Shown: positions 34,920 to 47,752 of the stretch, piece by piece
Layout of the letters: each line of letters begins with the position of its first letter
Numbering within the stretch: position 1 is the first letter of the stretch
Assembly (NCBI RefSeq): GCF_008831285.2
Contig: NC_045144.1
Location: 372,001 to 436,000 of the forward strand
Source of the DNA: Nymphaea colorata
Lineage: Eukaryota; Streptophyta; Magnoliopsida; Nymphaeales; Nymphaeaceae
DNA: 64,000 nucleotides
Direction: 5' to 3'
Made by a program: the position numbers and the translations under genes
Notes under the pieces: model-generated
Seen by the model: the letters and a program-made list of their open reading frames with translations, nothing else
What the model was told of the DNA's origin: nothing
Database searches by the model: none

Positions 34920-36931
34920 TTTCTTTTGTTTTTTGTTTTTTTGACTTTGTCAATGACAAAGGAGTTTCCAAAGGAGATAGCCTCCAAAGAGAAGTGATCT
35001 TTACCTTCTCACTATTGAGCCTACCAATGAACTAGAGTCACTCTCTTAGTTCCTTGACACGAGAACTAAGAGCATGATAGTTTGTGATTAGAGCAACATG
35101 ACAGTCTTTAGGAATCCTCTCTACAAGAACAGAGTCGATAATTATGATCATGTTTGAGAAGAGAAACCTTTGTACCACCAACCTGGTTTTCCGGATTGGG
35201 GAGGCATTAAACCATAGTAAACCAGCCACTTTATAAACATTTGCAACACAATGTGACCACTTCCAACCCCCACTCACCTTTACTCTGACAATGCCAAAAA
35301 TGGCTGAAAATTAAGGTTTGCAGCTAGATATTTATCGCCTGTTTTACATATTGTCCTCATTCTTGTTTATAGAATACCTCACAACATGAGTGTCAGACTT
35401 CCCTCTTAGCAATCTCAGCTATCTTAACCACCTCTTTATGCACACCTGATTTTTGAAACACCATAGCTTCCAGATTGTGATATTGAAGCAGGCAAGCCAA
35501 CACCATCCGAATTCTTTACATGAGAACCTCTTCCTCCACCACCAGTTCCAGACAGAGAAAAAGTCTGAGGTATGGAATTTATCAACTCCAAACCATGAAT
35601 AGATGCATTGCTAAATGTTCATAGCATTAGTATATGAGAAAAGAAAGTGAGATAGATCTTCACAAGCCCTCCACACAACTTAAAGACAGAAACAATGGAA
35701 GACCCTACATGTTGAAGTTTGGCATCAGCAGGTAGACGTTAATAACTACAAACAAACGCAAACCAGTTAGCTCTAGGTAACGCTTTTGCGTTCTACAATC
35801 TACTGTGCCATGTAACTACCATTCCTTTAATTTTACGTGGTTCCAAAAACTTGGCTCCTGAGATTTGCAGGTTTACGATTTTCTTTAGAACAAAGAAAAT
35901 CTGCACTTTGCATAAGCCTAAGTTGAAGGCAATCTCCAATGCATTGCACATGTCACCATAGATTTAGCTCAATGTGGTGCTGTATTAGCATCTACTTAAC
36001 CAAATTTTGAAGGAAAGGTTCTACTTCCCAAGCAGATCCAATGGAATCTGCTTCAGTAAAACATCCTCCGTAGAACTTAGCAAGCTCTCCATTCATTAAA
36101 TTTCAAGTAACAGATTTAGCTCCCGCCCAAGAGAAGAAATATTGGGAACCATTTCCACATACCAAGTACTTTTCCTACTCAAATATTTTTTCATGCATAA
36201 TGAGTCCCATATGCCCTGGTGAAAAACTATTGTACATCCTAGAAACAACCGATTAGCTTCATTGACTTCTTTAAGTTTTCTAATGCCGAGCTCACCTTCC
36301 TATTTACGAAAAGCCAAGACATTCCAGGCAATTAAATGAGGCTTACCCCCTGCATCCGACTCTTCCTATAAAAAACTGCACATAATCTGTTCTATTTTCT
36401 TAATGACACCAAGAGGGCACTTGAACACCAACATCCAGTAAATATGAAGTGCTTCTAATACTGATTTGATCAAGTAGATCCTACTGCATAGGAAAGTAGC
36501 ATGCTTATTCATAAACTAAGTTTACTCTGTATTTTTAAAAGAATAAGAACCATACCAACATTCTCAAATTTGTTGGCTTTGATGGGAGACCCAAATATCG
36601 AGTAGGAAACTGTCCTAGGCTCTCGCTGAACTGTTTACAAGTACTTGCAATCTTGCTTTGGCCCATATTGAAAAAGTAGAATGCTGATTTTTCAAGGTTA
36701 ATCATCATTCCAGCATAGAGTTCAAACAGGAATAAAAAATTGTAGATAAAGAAAGCCATTCTTGAAGGCTTTTAAGAAAATCAAGATGTCATCAGCATAC
36801 ATTGTAGAAAAAACTCCTTCTATGCCTCTTCCAATATGCAGTACTTCAATCATTCTTCTTTGAATTGTAGCTTGCAATCTATGTGAAAAGATTTTCATGA
36901 CAATGAGGAATAAAAATGAAGATAAAGGTAT
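34920..36931 (-). mobile_element. LINE, 3' half (duplicate of 4800-6783)
   Basis: Carries the ORF2 C-terminal part. The reverse-transcriptase stretch MINLEKSAFYFFNMGQSK and RYLGLPSKP (36535-36759), the thumb/RNase H region (about 35038-35277) and the poly(A)-equivalent T-rich stretch near 34920 are visible. ORF1, the endonuclease and the front of the reverse transcriptase are missing. Broken by stops and dead. Confidence 0.8.
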
Positions 36932-37419
36932 CTTGACAGGTTTTGGAGCAGGGACTACCATGCCTTATTGCCTTACAAAAAGGCAACACTGATAAAAAAA
37001 AATTTGAAATACCACTAGGACAATCTCTTCTTCCAACATATTCAGCAGTTATTGCAGTCACCTTAGGTAATATGTTAAAGTGTCTGCGTCCTTCCTTCAA
37101 ATATTTGTGTTTGAGAGTCTTCAAATGTTTGTGACTGAAAACTCTTCAACACTAATATTCAGATCTTGATTGTGCAGAGTTAAATGAAAAGACACACAAA
37201 AAAAAAATTGTGGAAGTCCAAGAAGCCACTTTGAGATTTACCAAAGCCTAACCATTGGAAGATGCTACTAACTTTTCTCCATTGTGATCGGCCACATGTT
37301 TCTTTTCTCCACAATTTCCAAATCCAAATCCTTCCCTTCGTCAGTGCGACCTTAACTATGACTTCCATTATAAATATCAACACATTTCTCCTTAATACAG
37401 CAACCATTTAGCCCTCACC
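36932..37419 (+). promoter_or_regulatory. AP3 upstream region
   Basis: Starts at GACAGGTTTTGGAGCAGGGA, directly fused to LINE sequence. The TATA box TATAAATA at 37369-37376 lies 51 bp before the ATG, as in AP2 and AP4. Confidence 0.65.
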
Positions 37420-38756
37420 ATGGCTGCCTTCTTCTCCTCCTTACCATTCCGCCTCCTCCTCCAGCTGCTCCTGCTTGCAATACTGCCTAACCTTACCACC
37501 ATATTCGCTTCCAAACCTCTCGGCTTTTCTATAGACCTCATTCATTGGGACTCATCTCTGTCACATCTCTATGACCCTTTATCCACTCTAGCTCTACGAG
37601 CGAAGCAGGCGGCTCTGTCCTCCCGCTGCAATGCTTCACGGTTTGCCAATACCACCAGCATGATCTCCAGCCCAGTGATGTCAGGCTTCGGCTAGTATCT
37701 CATGAAACTCTCACTTGGTACACCATCCCACCTCTACTGGGCCACTCTCGTCACTGTTAGCAACCTCATATGGACGATGTGCCGTCCTTGTGACTCCTGC
37801 TCCGGCCAAACATCAATGTTTGATCCACTTCAGTCATCCACCTACAAGAGCCAGACCTGCTCTGCCAGCTCTTGCATGGAACTGCCCATTCATGGTTGCA
37901 CTATCAACCAACTTTGCGGATTCATATATTCCTATGAAGACAAATCCTTCGTAGAAGTGATACTGGCCTCGGAAATGCTCTTATTTGACAATGGTGCTGG
38001 CACCGTCAAGCTTCCAGAAATTGTCTCTGGTTGTGTTCATCAGGATGGCCCTCCTAATACCTCCTTGCTTGAAGTTCCTAACCTCGTTGGCCTCGGAGGT
38101 GGTCCTCTCTCACTTGTAAGTCACATTGGCTCTTCTATTGATGATAAATTTGCCTACTGTCTTCCTCCCAATAGCAATGAAATCACGTCAGACAGCTCAA
38201 ATCCGGTAAGGACGCAGAGTTTTCAGGCCAGGAAGGGGTTCAAGAAATGCCGATGGCACCAGGTGGTCCTCAAGGCACGTATTATGTGCTCAACGTAATT
38301 GACATAAGCATCGGAAACAACAGACTCAACATACAATTTGGTGGTGCACAGATGACTGCATTGTTGGGAGATGCCAGATCGATCATTATAGACTCGGGTA
38401 CCACACTGACTTATCTTGCAAAAGATGTGTACGATCAAGTCGCAAATGCGGTGGCTAACGTCATAAACCATGAATGCTTCTATCCAGCTAAACAGGATTA
38501 CCTGTGTCACCATGTAGAGAATAATGGTGATCCATATGAAGGGTTGCCGGAGATGACCTTTCATTTCGCCAATGCAGACTGGAAGCTGCCACCTTCAAAT
38601 ATCTTTAGGATGGTTGAAAGTGTAATCGCCTGCTTAGCCATTAAAGATGGAGAGGTGCCCATCTTCGGGAATGTTCTGCAGCCGAACATGCATGTGAAGT
38701 ATGATTTGGGGAAGAGGCTGCTTTCTCTTGCACCAGCTGAATGTACTCAAGGCTAA
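37420..38756 (+). pseudogene. AP3: aspartic protease pseudogene lacking the first catalytic Asp
   Basis: Signal peptide and propeptide (GFSIDLIHWDS) are intact to residue 91. There TAG (37693-37695) replaces the Glu of the GEY motif. The frame then stays open, but the first active-site motif reads LVTVSNLIW instead of LDTGSNLIW, so the catalytic Asp and the Gly are both lost. The nepenthesin Cys-rich region is present (CRPCDSC, CSASSC, CTINQLCGF). A loss of about 2 nt near 38185 shifts the frame. The second lobe is fully open from 38247, with DSGTTLTYL (Asp codon 38391) and the end ECTQG. Even if the stop were read through, it could not be a protease. Confidence 0.92.
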
Positions 38757-38760
38757 TACA

Positions 38761-38787
38761 ATATATATATATATATATATATATATA
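38761..38787. repeat. (AT)n microsatellite after AP3
   Basis: Counterpart of 12222-12280. Confidence 0.95.
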
Positions 38788-40447
38788 GTTTCTATTGTGA
38801 TGATCTCTGTATTGGTCTACTATTGGCAGCTTTGGACGCTGCTTAATTGTGTTTTATGTCAATGGAAGATCTGAGTATCATGTAGTCGATGGTGTTAGTT
38901 TTCCATGTACAATAAATGTATGTGTTTCGTTTTAAGGATGTTTTCCCCTCCGTTTAAGCTTTAAGGTTAAGTTATATATGTCTACATGGCAATCATGAAT
39001 ATTATCCAGGCTTTGACAGTCGCTGATACTCACAATTCTGTTGCTAATAGGTAATCGTGACAGCTAAAACTCCACCACTACAAGTCCCGTTGCCTACACT
39101 ATTACGGATGAAATAGCCATGGTGTGTTGGTTGAATTTGTTGCGACATAAGCTGGTTTAGGTAAGCATAATGGCCACGGAATGTGCCAACACTTCGACAT
39201 GAAATTTTGTGACGCATAACACAATGTGCTCTTTGACTGTTGTATCTGCCACTTAACTACACAATGTCTACGGTTTGTGTCGTTATTTCGTTAAAACTTT
39301 AACGCTGATATGCTGTGCTATGCTACGTCTCTTGAAGTTAAACACGAAACCATCCAAGAACATACTTTCATATGGCGAGACTCACATTTATTTACTTGCT
39401 ATAGACAAAAGCTGCTCATGAATTCTTAGCATCATAACGACTGTGTAGTTTCAAGAAAGCAAGAAAGCCAAAAAATTCCTTTAAAAGTACGGTTGTTCCA
39501 TCTTGCGTGAAAATGCCGTCACTCTATAAGGAAAGCCATTCAATTTGACTTGTTATAAATATACAGATAGTTAAATGATCAATTTATTATATGTTTCCCA
39601 ATAACTTATTAATTTAAAAAATGATTAATTTCATATATGTTTTCTAATAATTTATTCTTAAGATCATATCTGTAAGGTTAAATCGAAAAAAATACATTGT
39701 AATCATTGCAATCTGGGTTTTATTATGTATATCGAAAGATGACAGAAGTATAAAATCAAACGAATGTGCTGCATATAATATTGCGGATCACAAAACATGT
39801 ATAAATCAAACATTGTATTTGTCATAAACATTATGTTGCCATGGTATCAGCCGCAGCCATAGTGATGACATGCTTTATTACACCAAACATGTCAGACCAA
39901 AACTAAAAAAAGAAAAAAAAAAGAAAAGAAAAGAAAATTTAAGGGGTAGGTACATCACGTGCCCAATTAATAATTTTCAATAATACTTGGATGACGGATT
40001 GCAGACAAAGATTATCCAGGTGAGGCCGGCGTTGACTCAAACTAAGTTGGAACTTGGGGCATATGAATCTATAAATAATGTAAAAAATAAGATTATTATG
40101 GTCAATTTGATATTAAAGATACAATTATTTTTTAAAAGTTTTAATATTATTTTGAGAAGTACATAAAGCAAGTTGTAACCAGCAGACGGCGACTTTTGGG
40201 AATATACCAGCATTAATATTTCAGGAATTTGCTTGTGAAATATTATGACGTGACTGACTATATTCGTCCAAACCACATGGGGTAATGGAATAATTGGAAT
40301 TCAGTGTAAGCGAATGTCAATAGATCTTCTTTGTCAGTTACGTATCTGAATCCGATAGACTTAATAGTCTGGTTTGGTGACCGAAATAAGATCGAATTAA
40401 TAGTAGTAGGATTCTCAGATTTTTAAATAGCATAGAGAGTTGCGATT

Positions 40448-40484
<37 letters not shown>
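40448..40484. repeat. (TA)n(GA)n microsatellite
   Basis: Compound dinucleotide run. Confidence 0.95.
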
Positions 40485-40485
<1 letters not shown>

Positions 40486-42309
40486 AAAATAAAGAGAATT
40501 AAAACGAATCAGCTACCGATATGGTCATACATTCTTTTTTTTTTTTTATGTTGCTAAAAACTTTCATAAAAGATACATTTTGCTGTTAATATGTGGTCAA
40601 GCAATTGTCACTCACAAATATATCATCTGACCATATAAGTGGTTAGGTGTTTTATGTATAGAAAGATTGAATGGTGATCTAGTTGTTTGAGTCGGTGATC
40701 TAGTTGTTTGAGTCACTCAGCCATCTAACCATGACCATCTGATTTATCATAGCAGATGACTAAGAAAAAAACAAAGAGAAAACAAAAATAGACATTTTCG
40801 TCGTCTAATATTTGTTTTTATATTTTCTCCATGTTTTTTTCTTAACCCTCCAATATCTGCAGTAGAAGGATGCCAGCTTTAGTTAAATGGCTGGGTAACT
40901 TTATAGTGAGAGTCACCATTTGACCATTTTTATACATGTATTTTGCCAGAAACTCTGGAGCGTTGAAATGAAATGAACAGATGAAATTATACGTAGATTG
41001 GTCTATTAATTATATGCAGATTGGTCTGTTAAGATGCGAGTCGAATTTGTATTCCTTTAATAAGGTTGATGATATTCCTTCATAAAAAATTTTGCAGATT
41101 AAAGCTTGTTAACTGCAGGTTGCTCTATATATGATCATGACTAATTTTTTCAGATATTTCCACAAGTACCGCACTTGCACCAACTGCTTTTATTTAACTA
41201 ATCATCTCCAAGACGCAGTTAAACGATAAGAGTTGCTACTCCGTCATTTCACTTTTCCAGCCTAAGGTTCTGTTTGATAGCCTCAGATCTTAGATTCAAA
41301 GCTGCATAAAAAGGTATGTTTTGGGAGATCCACAGTTTCGGTAACATAGATTTTAAATCCTTGCTACATGTCAACAACTATGGATTTCAAGTCAGATGAG
41401 TGGAGGGGGGTAGGTGGTTTGATCATAAATCCATAGATTTGAGATCCTAGATGAAACAAACACAACCTAAACTAATTTATAACTAAACGACCCAGAAATT
41501 CTGAAACTTTTGTGTGTCGACGAAATGCACTTATACATCAACAGGAACTGATGATTCAAGCAAGAAATTTCAGGTGATGTTATATATCCAGCCTTTGGTG
41601 CATTTACTTTTGGATTGGACAGTAGCAGGAAATGTTAAATATCTGCCATATTAGGCACAGTTTTACAAATTAAAGATCAGGAAATTGTGGTCCAACCAAG
41701 ACAACTGTAATATTTTTTTTAACTTACTAAAAATGCAAAAAAAAAGGAAAGAGAAAAAGAAGACCAGCAATCAAAAAAAGAAAGACAAAAGTTGACCAGA
41801 GCAAAACAGGTAAAATAAGAAAAAGAAGATGGTCTATTTGCTTTATAATGCCAGCATGTGGCAAAGTCTCTTGACACATGTCCGATTTCTTCATTTCATG
41901 TAAGAAAAAAAGCGTACCTTATGGTTTGATGTAAACAGGGATATTAACAAATAGAAAGACACACACGTATGTACAATGAGCGAGAAAAGAAATACAAAGA
42001 GAAAAACAATTGGATTAGCCAGTCTCTTTTAAACTTACTTTTTGATCTCATCATTTTCCCATCATTATGTCACCAACCTTTTCTCTTTCTTCTCTTCTCT
42101 TTTTTCCTTCTCTGCAACCAACCTTTTCCACTTTAAAGTTGGTGCACATCAAAGGGAGATGAGAGTCTCAAAGTAATAGTGGCTTTAACTTATTTCATGT
42201 AACTGTAAGACCACAAATATGCAATACAAAAAGCAATTGATGGCACAAATTTAGCACTACCAAGTTGAGTAAGAATCTCACAGCTTAACAGGAACATCTT
42301 TATTTACTA

Positions 42310-42368
42310 CAGACTGCTCTCTCTTCCTCTCCCTCTCTCTCTTTCTCCCCCTCTCTCTCTCTCTCTCT

Positions 42369-42409
<41 letters not shown>
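42310..42409. repeat. (CT)n(AT)n microsatellite
   Basis: CT-rich run of about 60 bp followed by AT. Confidence 0.95.
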
Positions 42410-42411
<2 letters not shown>

Positions 42412-42679
42412 AATGAGCTTCACTAAATAGCTGATTGTCTTCCACTTGGTGCTTATTCATCAACAGCGATCGAAGTGCATTTTAATGTGCTAAAAAGGAG
42501 ACAAAGAGGGTATTATTTTGGTAAGCAGATCTGCATCTACTGTACATGTCAAATAGCTTTGATGTAATTCCATATTCACACAGTTTCCTGCATCAAGTAA
42601 AATAAAAAATAGCAAGTACCATGCAATTGTCGACAGAAAACAAAAAGATAAGTATGAAGGAGCTCACATCCTCTTTCAG

Positions 42680-43060
42680 TGGAAGCAATAGACCATTTTA
42701 GATGTCTACAAGCTATTATAGGTAACCTGGCCCGAGAGAATGGCTATCAGCTAACAACAACCAAAAGGTCGACTGCTCTTTTCAAGGACAAAGAGTTCAA
42801 ACATATAAAGAGAAAGAGTCCAAGATTATGCTCTGATGTCAAATTTATCCGGCTGAGTTTTCATTCTTTTAGCCTAGCGGAGGGCTCGCCACCACCCAAA
42901 ATTTGTCGGTTAATAATATCTATGGGCCTGCATGTGAAAGCAAGTTCAACCTCAAACCAAACATGGAATGTTTTACGTTCTTGAGAGTGGAAAAAAAATC
43001 ACTCAATGCATGAGTTGTAATATAAAATATTATTAGTGGCCAGGTAATGCCTGCCAATCA
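42680..43060. repeat. Intergenic cassette upstream of AP4
   Basis: Closest relative of 20517-20760, also matching parts of 13730-13950 and 63650-63900. It contains no gene. Confidence 0.7.
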
Positions 43061-43271
43061 CTGCTACCATGGAAAAAAGCTACTGATACTCTTAAACGTT
43101 CTTTTATATATGTAATTCAAATATGTAAGATAATGTTATCAGATGAGTAAAACGAGAAACTTGGAAGTTTGATAAATAATGGCCAAAGCATCGTGAACTA
43201 TTGCTGCAAGATAAATAGTCGACACTTTTTCAATGACAGATTTTTAATTTTTGATGACCAGTCAACATCCA

Positions 43272-43273
<2 letters not shown>

Positions 43274-43315
<42 letters not shown>

Positions 43316-43412
43316 ATATATATTTTTTTTTTTTTTTTTTTTATATATATTATATATTATATATATATTTATATTATATATATCTGTGTGTGTGTGTGTG
43401 TGTGTGTGTGTA
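43274..43412. repeat. Compound AT / T / AT / GT repeat
   Basis: AT run, 22-bp poly(T), AT run, GT run. It occupies the position of the AT run 13949-13976 upstream of AP2. Confidence 0.95.
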
Positions 43413-43724
43413 TTCTTACTTATAAAGATCATTAAATCAATCGTGATGGATGGTTGAGAAATAAATAAGTAAAAAAAAGATATAAACTAATCATATATAA
43501 GAAAAATACTCGTCACATTTTTCTTTTTATTTTTCTCTCATTCATTCATTATAGTGAATCAATCGGCCCTCATGAGTGAGCAGAGTAACTTTGAATAATC
43601 AGATGAAATATCAGCGGGTGAAAGCCCATAATATCTAAGGGTAGAAAGACATCTATGTATATGTGTCGAGAGAGAATGGGACAGAGATTTTCACTTCAAG
43701 CTTGATGGTTTAAGCTGGTCAATG

Positions 43725-44203
43725 GATGGGTTTTGGAGCAGGGACTACCGTGCCTTACAAGGGCAACACAAATGACAAAAACTTCAAACAATCTCTTCTT
43801 GCAACGTATTCACGGTTATTGCCGTCACCATTGATAATACATTAAAGTGTCTGTCCTTCAAATATTTGTGAAGGAAAGTCTTCCAATATTTGTGATCCAA
43901 AGTTTTCAAGACTAATATTCAGATCTTGATTTGACTGAGTCCAATGAAAAGACAGAAAAAGAAATTGTGGAAGTCCAACCAACCACTACGAGCTTTGCTT
44001 AAGTGTAACATGCTACCAACTTTTCTCCATTGTGATGGTTACTGATTACCCAACGAATATGTTACTTAGTTTGATCACATGTTTATTTTCTCCACAATTT
44101 CCAAATCCACGTCCCCACCTTAATCAGCAGTGACCTTAACTATAACTTCCATTATAAATATCTACGCATTTCTCCTTAATACGGCAACCTTTTAGTGCTC
44201 ACC
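43725..44203 (+). promoter_or_regulatory. AP4 upstream region
   Basis: Shares the conserved proximal sequence of AP2 and AP3. The TATA box TATAAATA is at 44153-44160, 51 bp before the ATG in ACCATGGCTGCC. Confidence 0.65.
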
Positions 44204-44790
44204 ATGGCTGCCTTCTCCTCAGCATCCCGCCTTCTCCTCCAGCTGCTCCTACTTGCAGTGCTGCCTAGCCCTACCAGCATATTCGCTTCCAAACCTCTTG
44301 GCTTCTCCATAGACCTCATTCATCGAGACTCATCACTCTCTCCTCTCTATGACCTTTCATTCACTCTAGCCCAACGAGCCAAACAGTTCGCTTTGCGCTC
44401 CATGTTGCACTGCCGCCGCATCGCTTCACTATTTGCCAAAACCACCAGCATGATCTCTAGCCCGTGATGCCTGGCTCCGGCGAGTATCTCATGAAACTCT
44501 CACTTGGTACACCATCCCGCCTCTACTGGGCCACCCTCGACACTGGTAGCGACCTCATATGGACGACATGCCGCCCCTGTGACTCCTGCTCCAGCCAAAC
44601 ATCAATGTTTGATCCATTTCAGTCGTCTACCTACAAGAGCCAAAGCTGATCCACCAGCTCTTCCATGAAGTGCCCCACGATGGTTTCACTATCAACCAAC
44701 TTTGTGGATTCAGATATTCCTATGGAGACAAGTCCTTCATAGAAGGCATACTTGCCACCGAGACACTTGTTTGACGATGGTGCCGACATG
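44204..44790 (+). pseudogene. AP4: aspartic protease pseudogene, 3' half replaced
   Basis: Signal peptide, propeptide (GFSIDLIHRDS) and the first catalytic motif (LDTGSDLIW, about 44537) are well kept. A 1-nt deletion near 44463 (after SMISS) shifts the frame, and TGA at 44647-44649 replaces a Cys codon. The homology continues out of frame to GATGGTGCCGACATG at 44790. There it passes directly into minus-strand Ty3/gypsy sequence. The second lobe with DSGT is absent. AP 3' flank resumes only at 53022. Confidence 0.9.
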
Positions 44791-46626
44791 TCTTTATAAG
44801 TCCATGCAAAGGCTTCTTGATGATTTTTGAGGAAGTTTATCAACTTTTCTCTTTCTTTTGCTGAAAGACTTGTTCCAATTTGCAAAATTTTTGGTTTTTT
44901 CTTCTATGCCAATGTCAATTTCCTCAATCGGGTCATTAATCAATGGTAACGGTTGATATTGTCTTTTTATTTGGATGAACTCTGGGCATTCTACCTCGGT
45001 GAGTCTTGGATTTACATCCTTGAAGTGACATTTGATCCTCAGGTGCCATCCTAAAGATTATAAAGAGGTTAGATTGAATGTTAGACATTTTATATGGAAG
45101 TAACTTGCATATGTCATTGCATATTTGAAGGTATTACAGAATAAAGACACATGGTCTATTAGAGTACAATGACAACAAAATGACAAAATAATGACTAGAT
45201 GACAAAATGATAGTAGATTTGTTGATTCAGATTGATGGTGAACAGGCCTATTGCTCTTGACGAAAGATACATGCTTGAATCCTTCTTCGACAGCCACTTT
45301 TTCATAACTTTGACATCCTAGGGCTTGAGTGCCTCATTGTCTTGTCAAGGTAATCGACTCCAAGATTTCATTTTCATGTTTGCCAAGGCCAGTGAATGGC
45401 TGATAGTCATAGCATATGAGTAAATCCAATCCTTTCTCATTCTGGCTGAAATTTTTGAATAATGAATGACTTCTGTAACTTGTTTCAAGCATGGTAGCTT
45501 TTTTCACCCACATTTGTTTTTTTGTCTTCTGAATAGCCAATTTGCTAACACCTTGGGATATTTTTTCTACTTTGCATACTCGAATACTAAGTACCTTAAT
45601 TGTATATATTGGTACTAGAATCAGTGGATGCACAAGATGATTTTGCCTGTCCTCTACATAAATTATTATAGTATTCATGTTGTGAGTCCACTTGATGCAC
45701 TGATGTAGAGTATAAGGAACCGCATTGGTAATATGGATCCATGGTCTGCCAAGCAACAGATTGAATGAGAGTTTTATATCCACCACATCAAATAAAACCT
45801 GATTATACGTCTCGGAGATATTCATATCCAGACATATACTTCATATGCAAGGTTGTCCTATTCCATCATATCCATGAATGAAAACTGATGATGGGGTATA
45901 GTCGGCATGCTTTATGCCTAATGTAGTCTATTGTGGACAAATGTTCAGGCTTGCTCTTCCCTCGATTATGACATCAGAGACTTTGGTGCCCCTTGTTTCT
46001 ACCACTATGTGCAAGGCATCATTATGCAATGCGCCTTCATTTGGTAGATCTTTATTAGAAAATGTTGTCAGACCATTTCTGTATAGTCCAAAAGCCCATT
46101 CATTTCTCCAGTTATGGTTAATTCCTTCCTTCTTGAAAATGGCTTCCAAGGGTTCAAGATCCCATATTTGTGACTTTTGATCGATCTTTGTTTGACTGTT
46201 TTGTTTGCTGGTCTAGTTTGTGGATTGAAGGATCATTTGTCATGATTGAAAAGTAACTCAAAGAAATCCAGGGATGCTTAATCCCTTTCTTTGCCACCAT
46301 GACTTGATGATTTGTTGAAAACCTGACCATTGCAACTGGTCCTTTCTCATGTTTAGGAAAGAGTTTTTGAGGATATCCAGTTGTTCACTAAACTCCTTGA
46401 TGATTTCTATGTTGTCTGCATGTTGCACAATATTTTTGAGCACAAGACAATCTTTTGTATTGTGTCCTAGAGCACGATGAAATTTGTAGAACTGTTCTTT
46501 GTTTTTTCCTATCATTGGTCGAGGGTTGGAAACTTTTGGGAGGAACAGAGTGCCTCTTTCAATCAGCATGTGCATGACTTCTTCGTAACTGTGTTCTAAT
46601 AGGGTGAATTTTTTGTCGTGTCTCAA
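44791..46626 (-). pseudogene. Gypsy protease region and pre-RT linker, broken
   Basis: The sequence runs from a knuckle-like FYKFHRALGHNTKDC (about 46480) through a protease whose active site reads VIIEGRASLNICP (about 45950). The usual pattern is V(L/I)IDNGSALNICP, so the catalytic Asp is lost. After that come the conserved SFNLLLGRPWIH (about 45750) and the pre-RT linker near 44880-45050. Frame breaks occur between the parts. The order matches Athila/Tat-type gypsy polyproteins. Confidence 0.75.
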
Positions 46627-46686
46627 TCCAGGATGTTTGTTCTTAGGGCCGCTGCTACTGCTACTTTGTCCGCTACTCCATTATTC

Positions 46687-47560
46687 TCAGAATAGTATGC
46701 CCTTTCTTTTTTTGATGGTGGCGGCATTGGATATAATGTTGGCTGGAGCATTTTGACTCTTGTTGTTCTTCTTTGTATCTTCTCTAACCTTTATTGGGAT
46801 GACAACATCAAAAGCTCCATTTTCAATCCCTACTTCGTTGCATTCTGCTCTTTTAGTAAGATCAATGAAAGATTTGATTGGAGCATTAGAAATGAGGCTC
46901 CTCAGTGGTTGTGTCAAATTGTTGATGAAAAGGTTGATTAGTTTGTCAAAATTTTTCAATTCAATTGGATTGATGTGCTCCGGTACCACTGCTGCAATTC
47001 CTTCCAAGCTCCTTCGGAAGCATTGAAAGAGAGCTTTATGATTGTAGCAAATTTATAGCATTCCGCGAAGAAGATGGCCAAATGTGCCTTTGGGTCTCCA
47101 TGGCCATCAAATTTGATAAATTTGTTATGTGCTTATCGTTTTCAAAACTTTCATAGAAATCTTTGCAGGTGAAATTCCTTTTGTTCTTGCCTTTAAGTTG
47201 AACTTTGTTCAACTTCTTTTCAACTTCCTAAATTTTTTCTTTCTAGGATTCCCCTTTCTTCTTTTTCTAGGGAGTCTTTCGTTCTTCCTTACTACTGGAT
47301 TCTATGGTAGCATCTTCAGAAGAATCAAAACTGTTCGACGAAGATTTCTTCGTTTTCTTCCCTTTCTTCTTGGCTTTCTCTGCCTGGGCTTGCTCTTCAT
47401 TAAACAAGATAATGTATCTCTGGAATTTCTTATATTATTCATATTTCGGATCATTTGCTTTTGTCTTGGGAAGTGTTTCTGAAGAGGATTCTTCTTCCTT
47501 GTCTCCCATGAAAGCTTATTCTGGTTCCATTTCCATCCTCCGTCTTTATTGGCCTCTAGT
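46687..47560 (-). pseudogene. Gypsy gag, central part, broken
   Basis: A KFIKFDGHGDPKAHLAIFF motif (about 47100), typical of Ty3 gag, is followed after a frame change by LEGIAAVVPEHI and LINLFINNLTQPLR (46687-47007). A charged Lys/Ser/Glu-rich stretch precedes it at 47300-47510. Confidence 0.7.
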
Positions 47561-47752
47561 CTCGACTATAAAACAGATGTTCACTTTGTAAGAAGAAAAT
47601 TAAAAATGTTAGGATTTGAATTGATGAGAGATAATTTATATAAATGACAAAATAGCAAATTTTGATTGCAAATTGAAAGGATAATGAGATTGATAAGACT
47701 TGATAACGTTCAACACAACTTGACAAAACTTGGCTTGCTTAACCATAATGAA

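Larger units (their letters stand above)
29706..36931. repeat. Segmental duplication, copy B (start of unit 2)
   Basis: Collinear with 1-6783. Differences are length changes in microsatellites, about 280 bp present only here (33783-34058), a micro-inversion (34537-34583) with extra flanking sequence, and truncation inside the LINE at 36931. Immediately after the break the sequence is that of the AP upstream region. Confidence 0.9.
38788..42660. other. Intergenic stretch, no gene seen
   Basis: The first 300 bp match the AP1 3' flank. At 39075 the word CACTACAAG begins sequence absent after AP1, which could be a CACTA-type end, but no matching right end was found. Further on are a purine-rich run (39902-39939), a TA/GA run (40448-40484), a dispersed repeat at 40548-40612 and low-complexity AT-rich DNA. 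No coding sequence is supported. Confidence 0.55.

Noticed and set aside
39075-39870. Possible complete CACTA element starting CACTACAAG
   Set aside because: No matching right end or 3-bp duplication could be found. CACTAT-like complement near 39860 does not pair with the left end.
43169-43457. Plus-strand frames of 68-88 codons with a Phe-rich middle
   Set aside because: Compound AT/T/GT microsatellite. No protein features.
46753-47591. Plus-strand frames of 62-117 codons
   Set aside because: Antisense shadows of the minus-strand gypsy gag.
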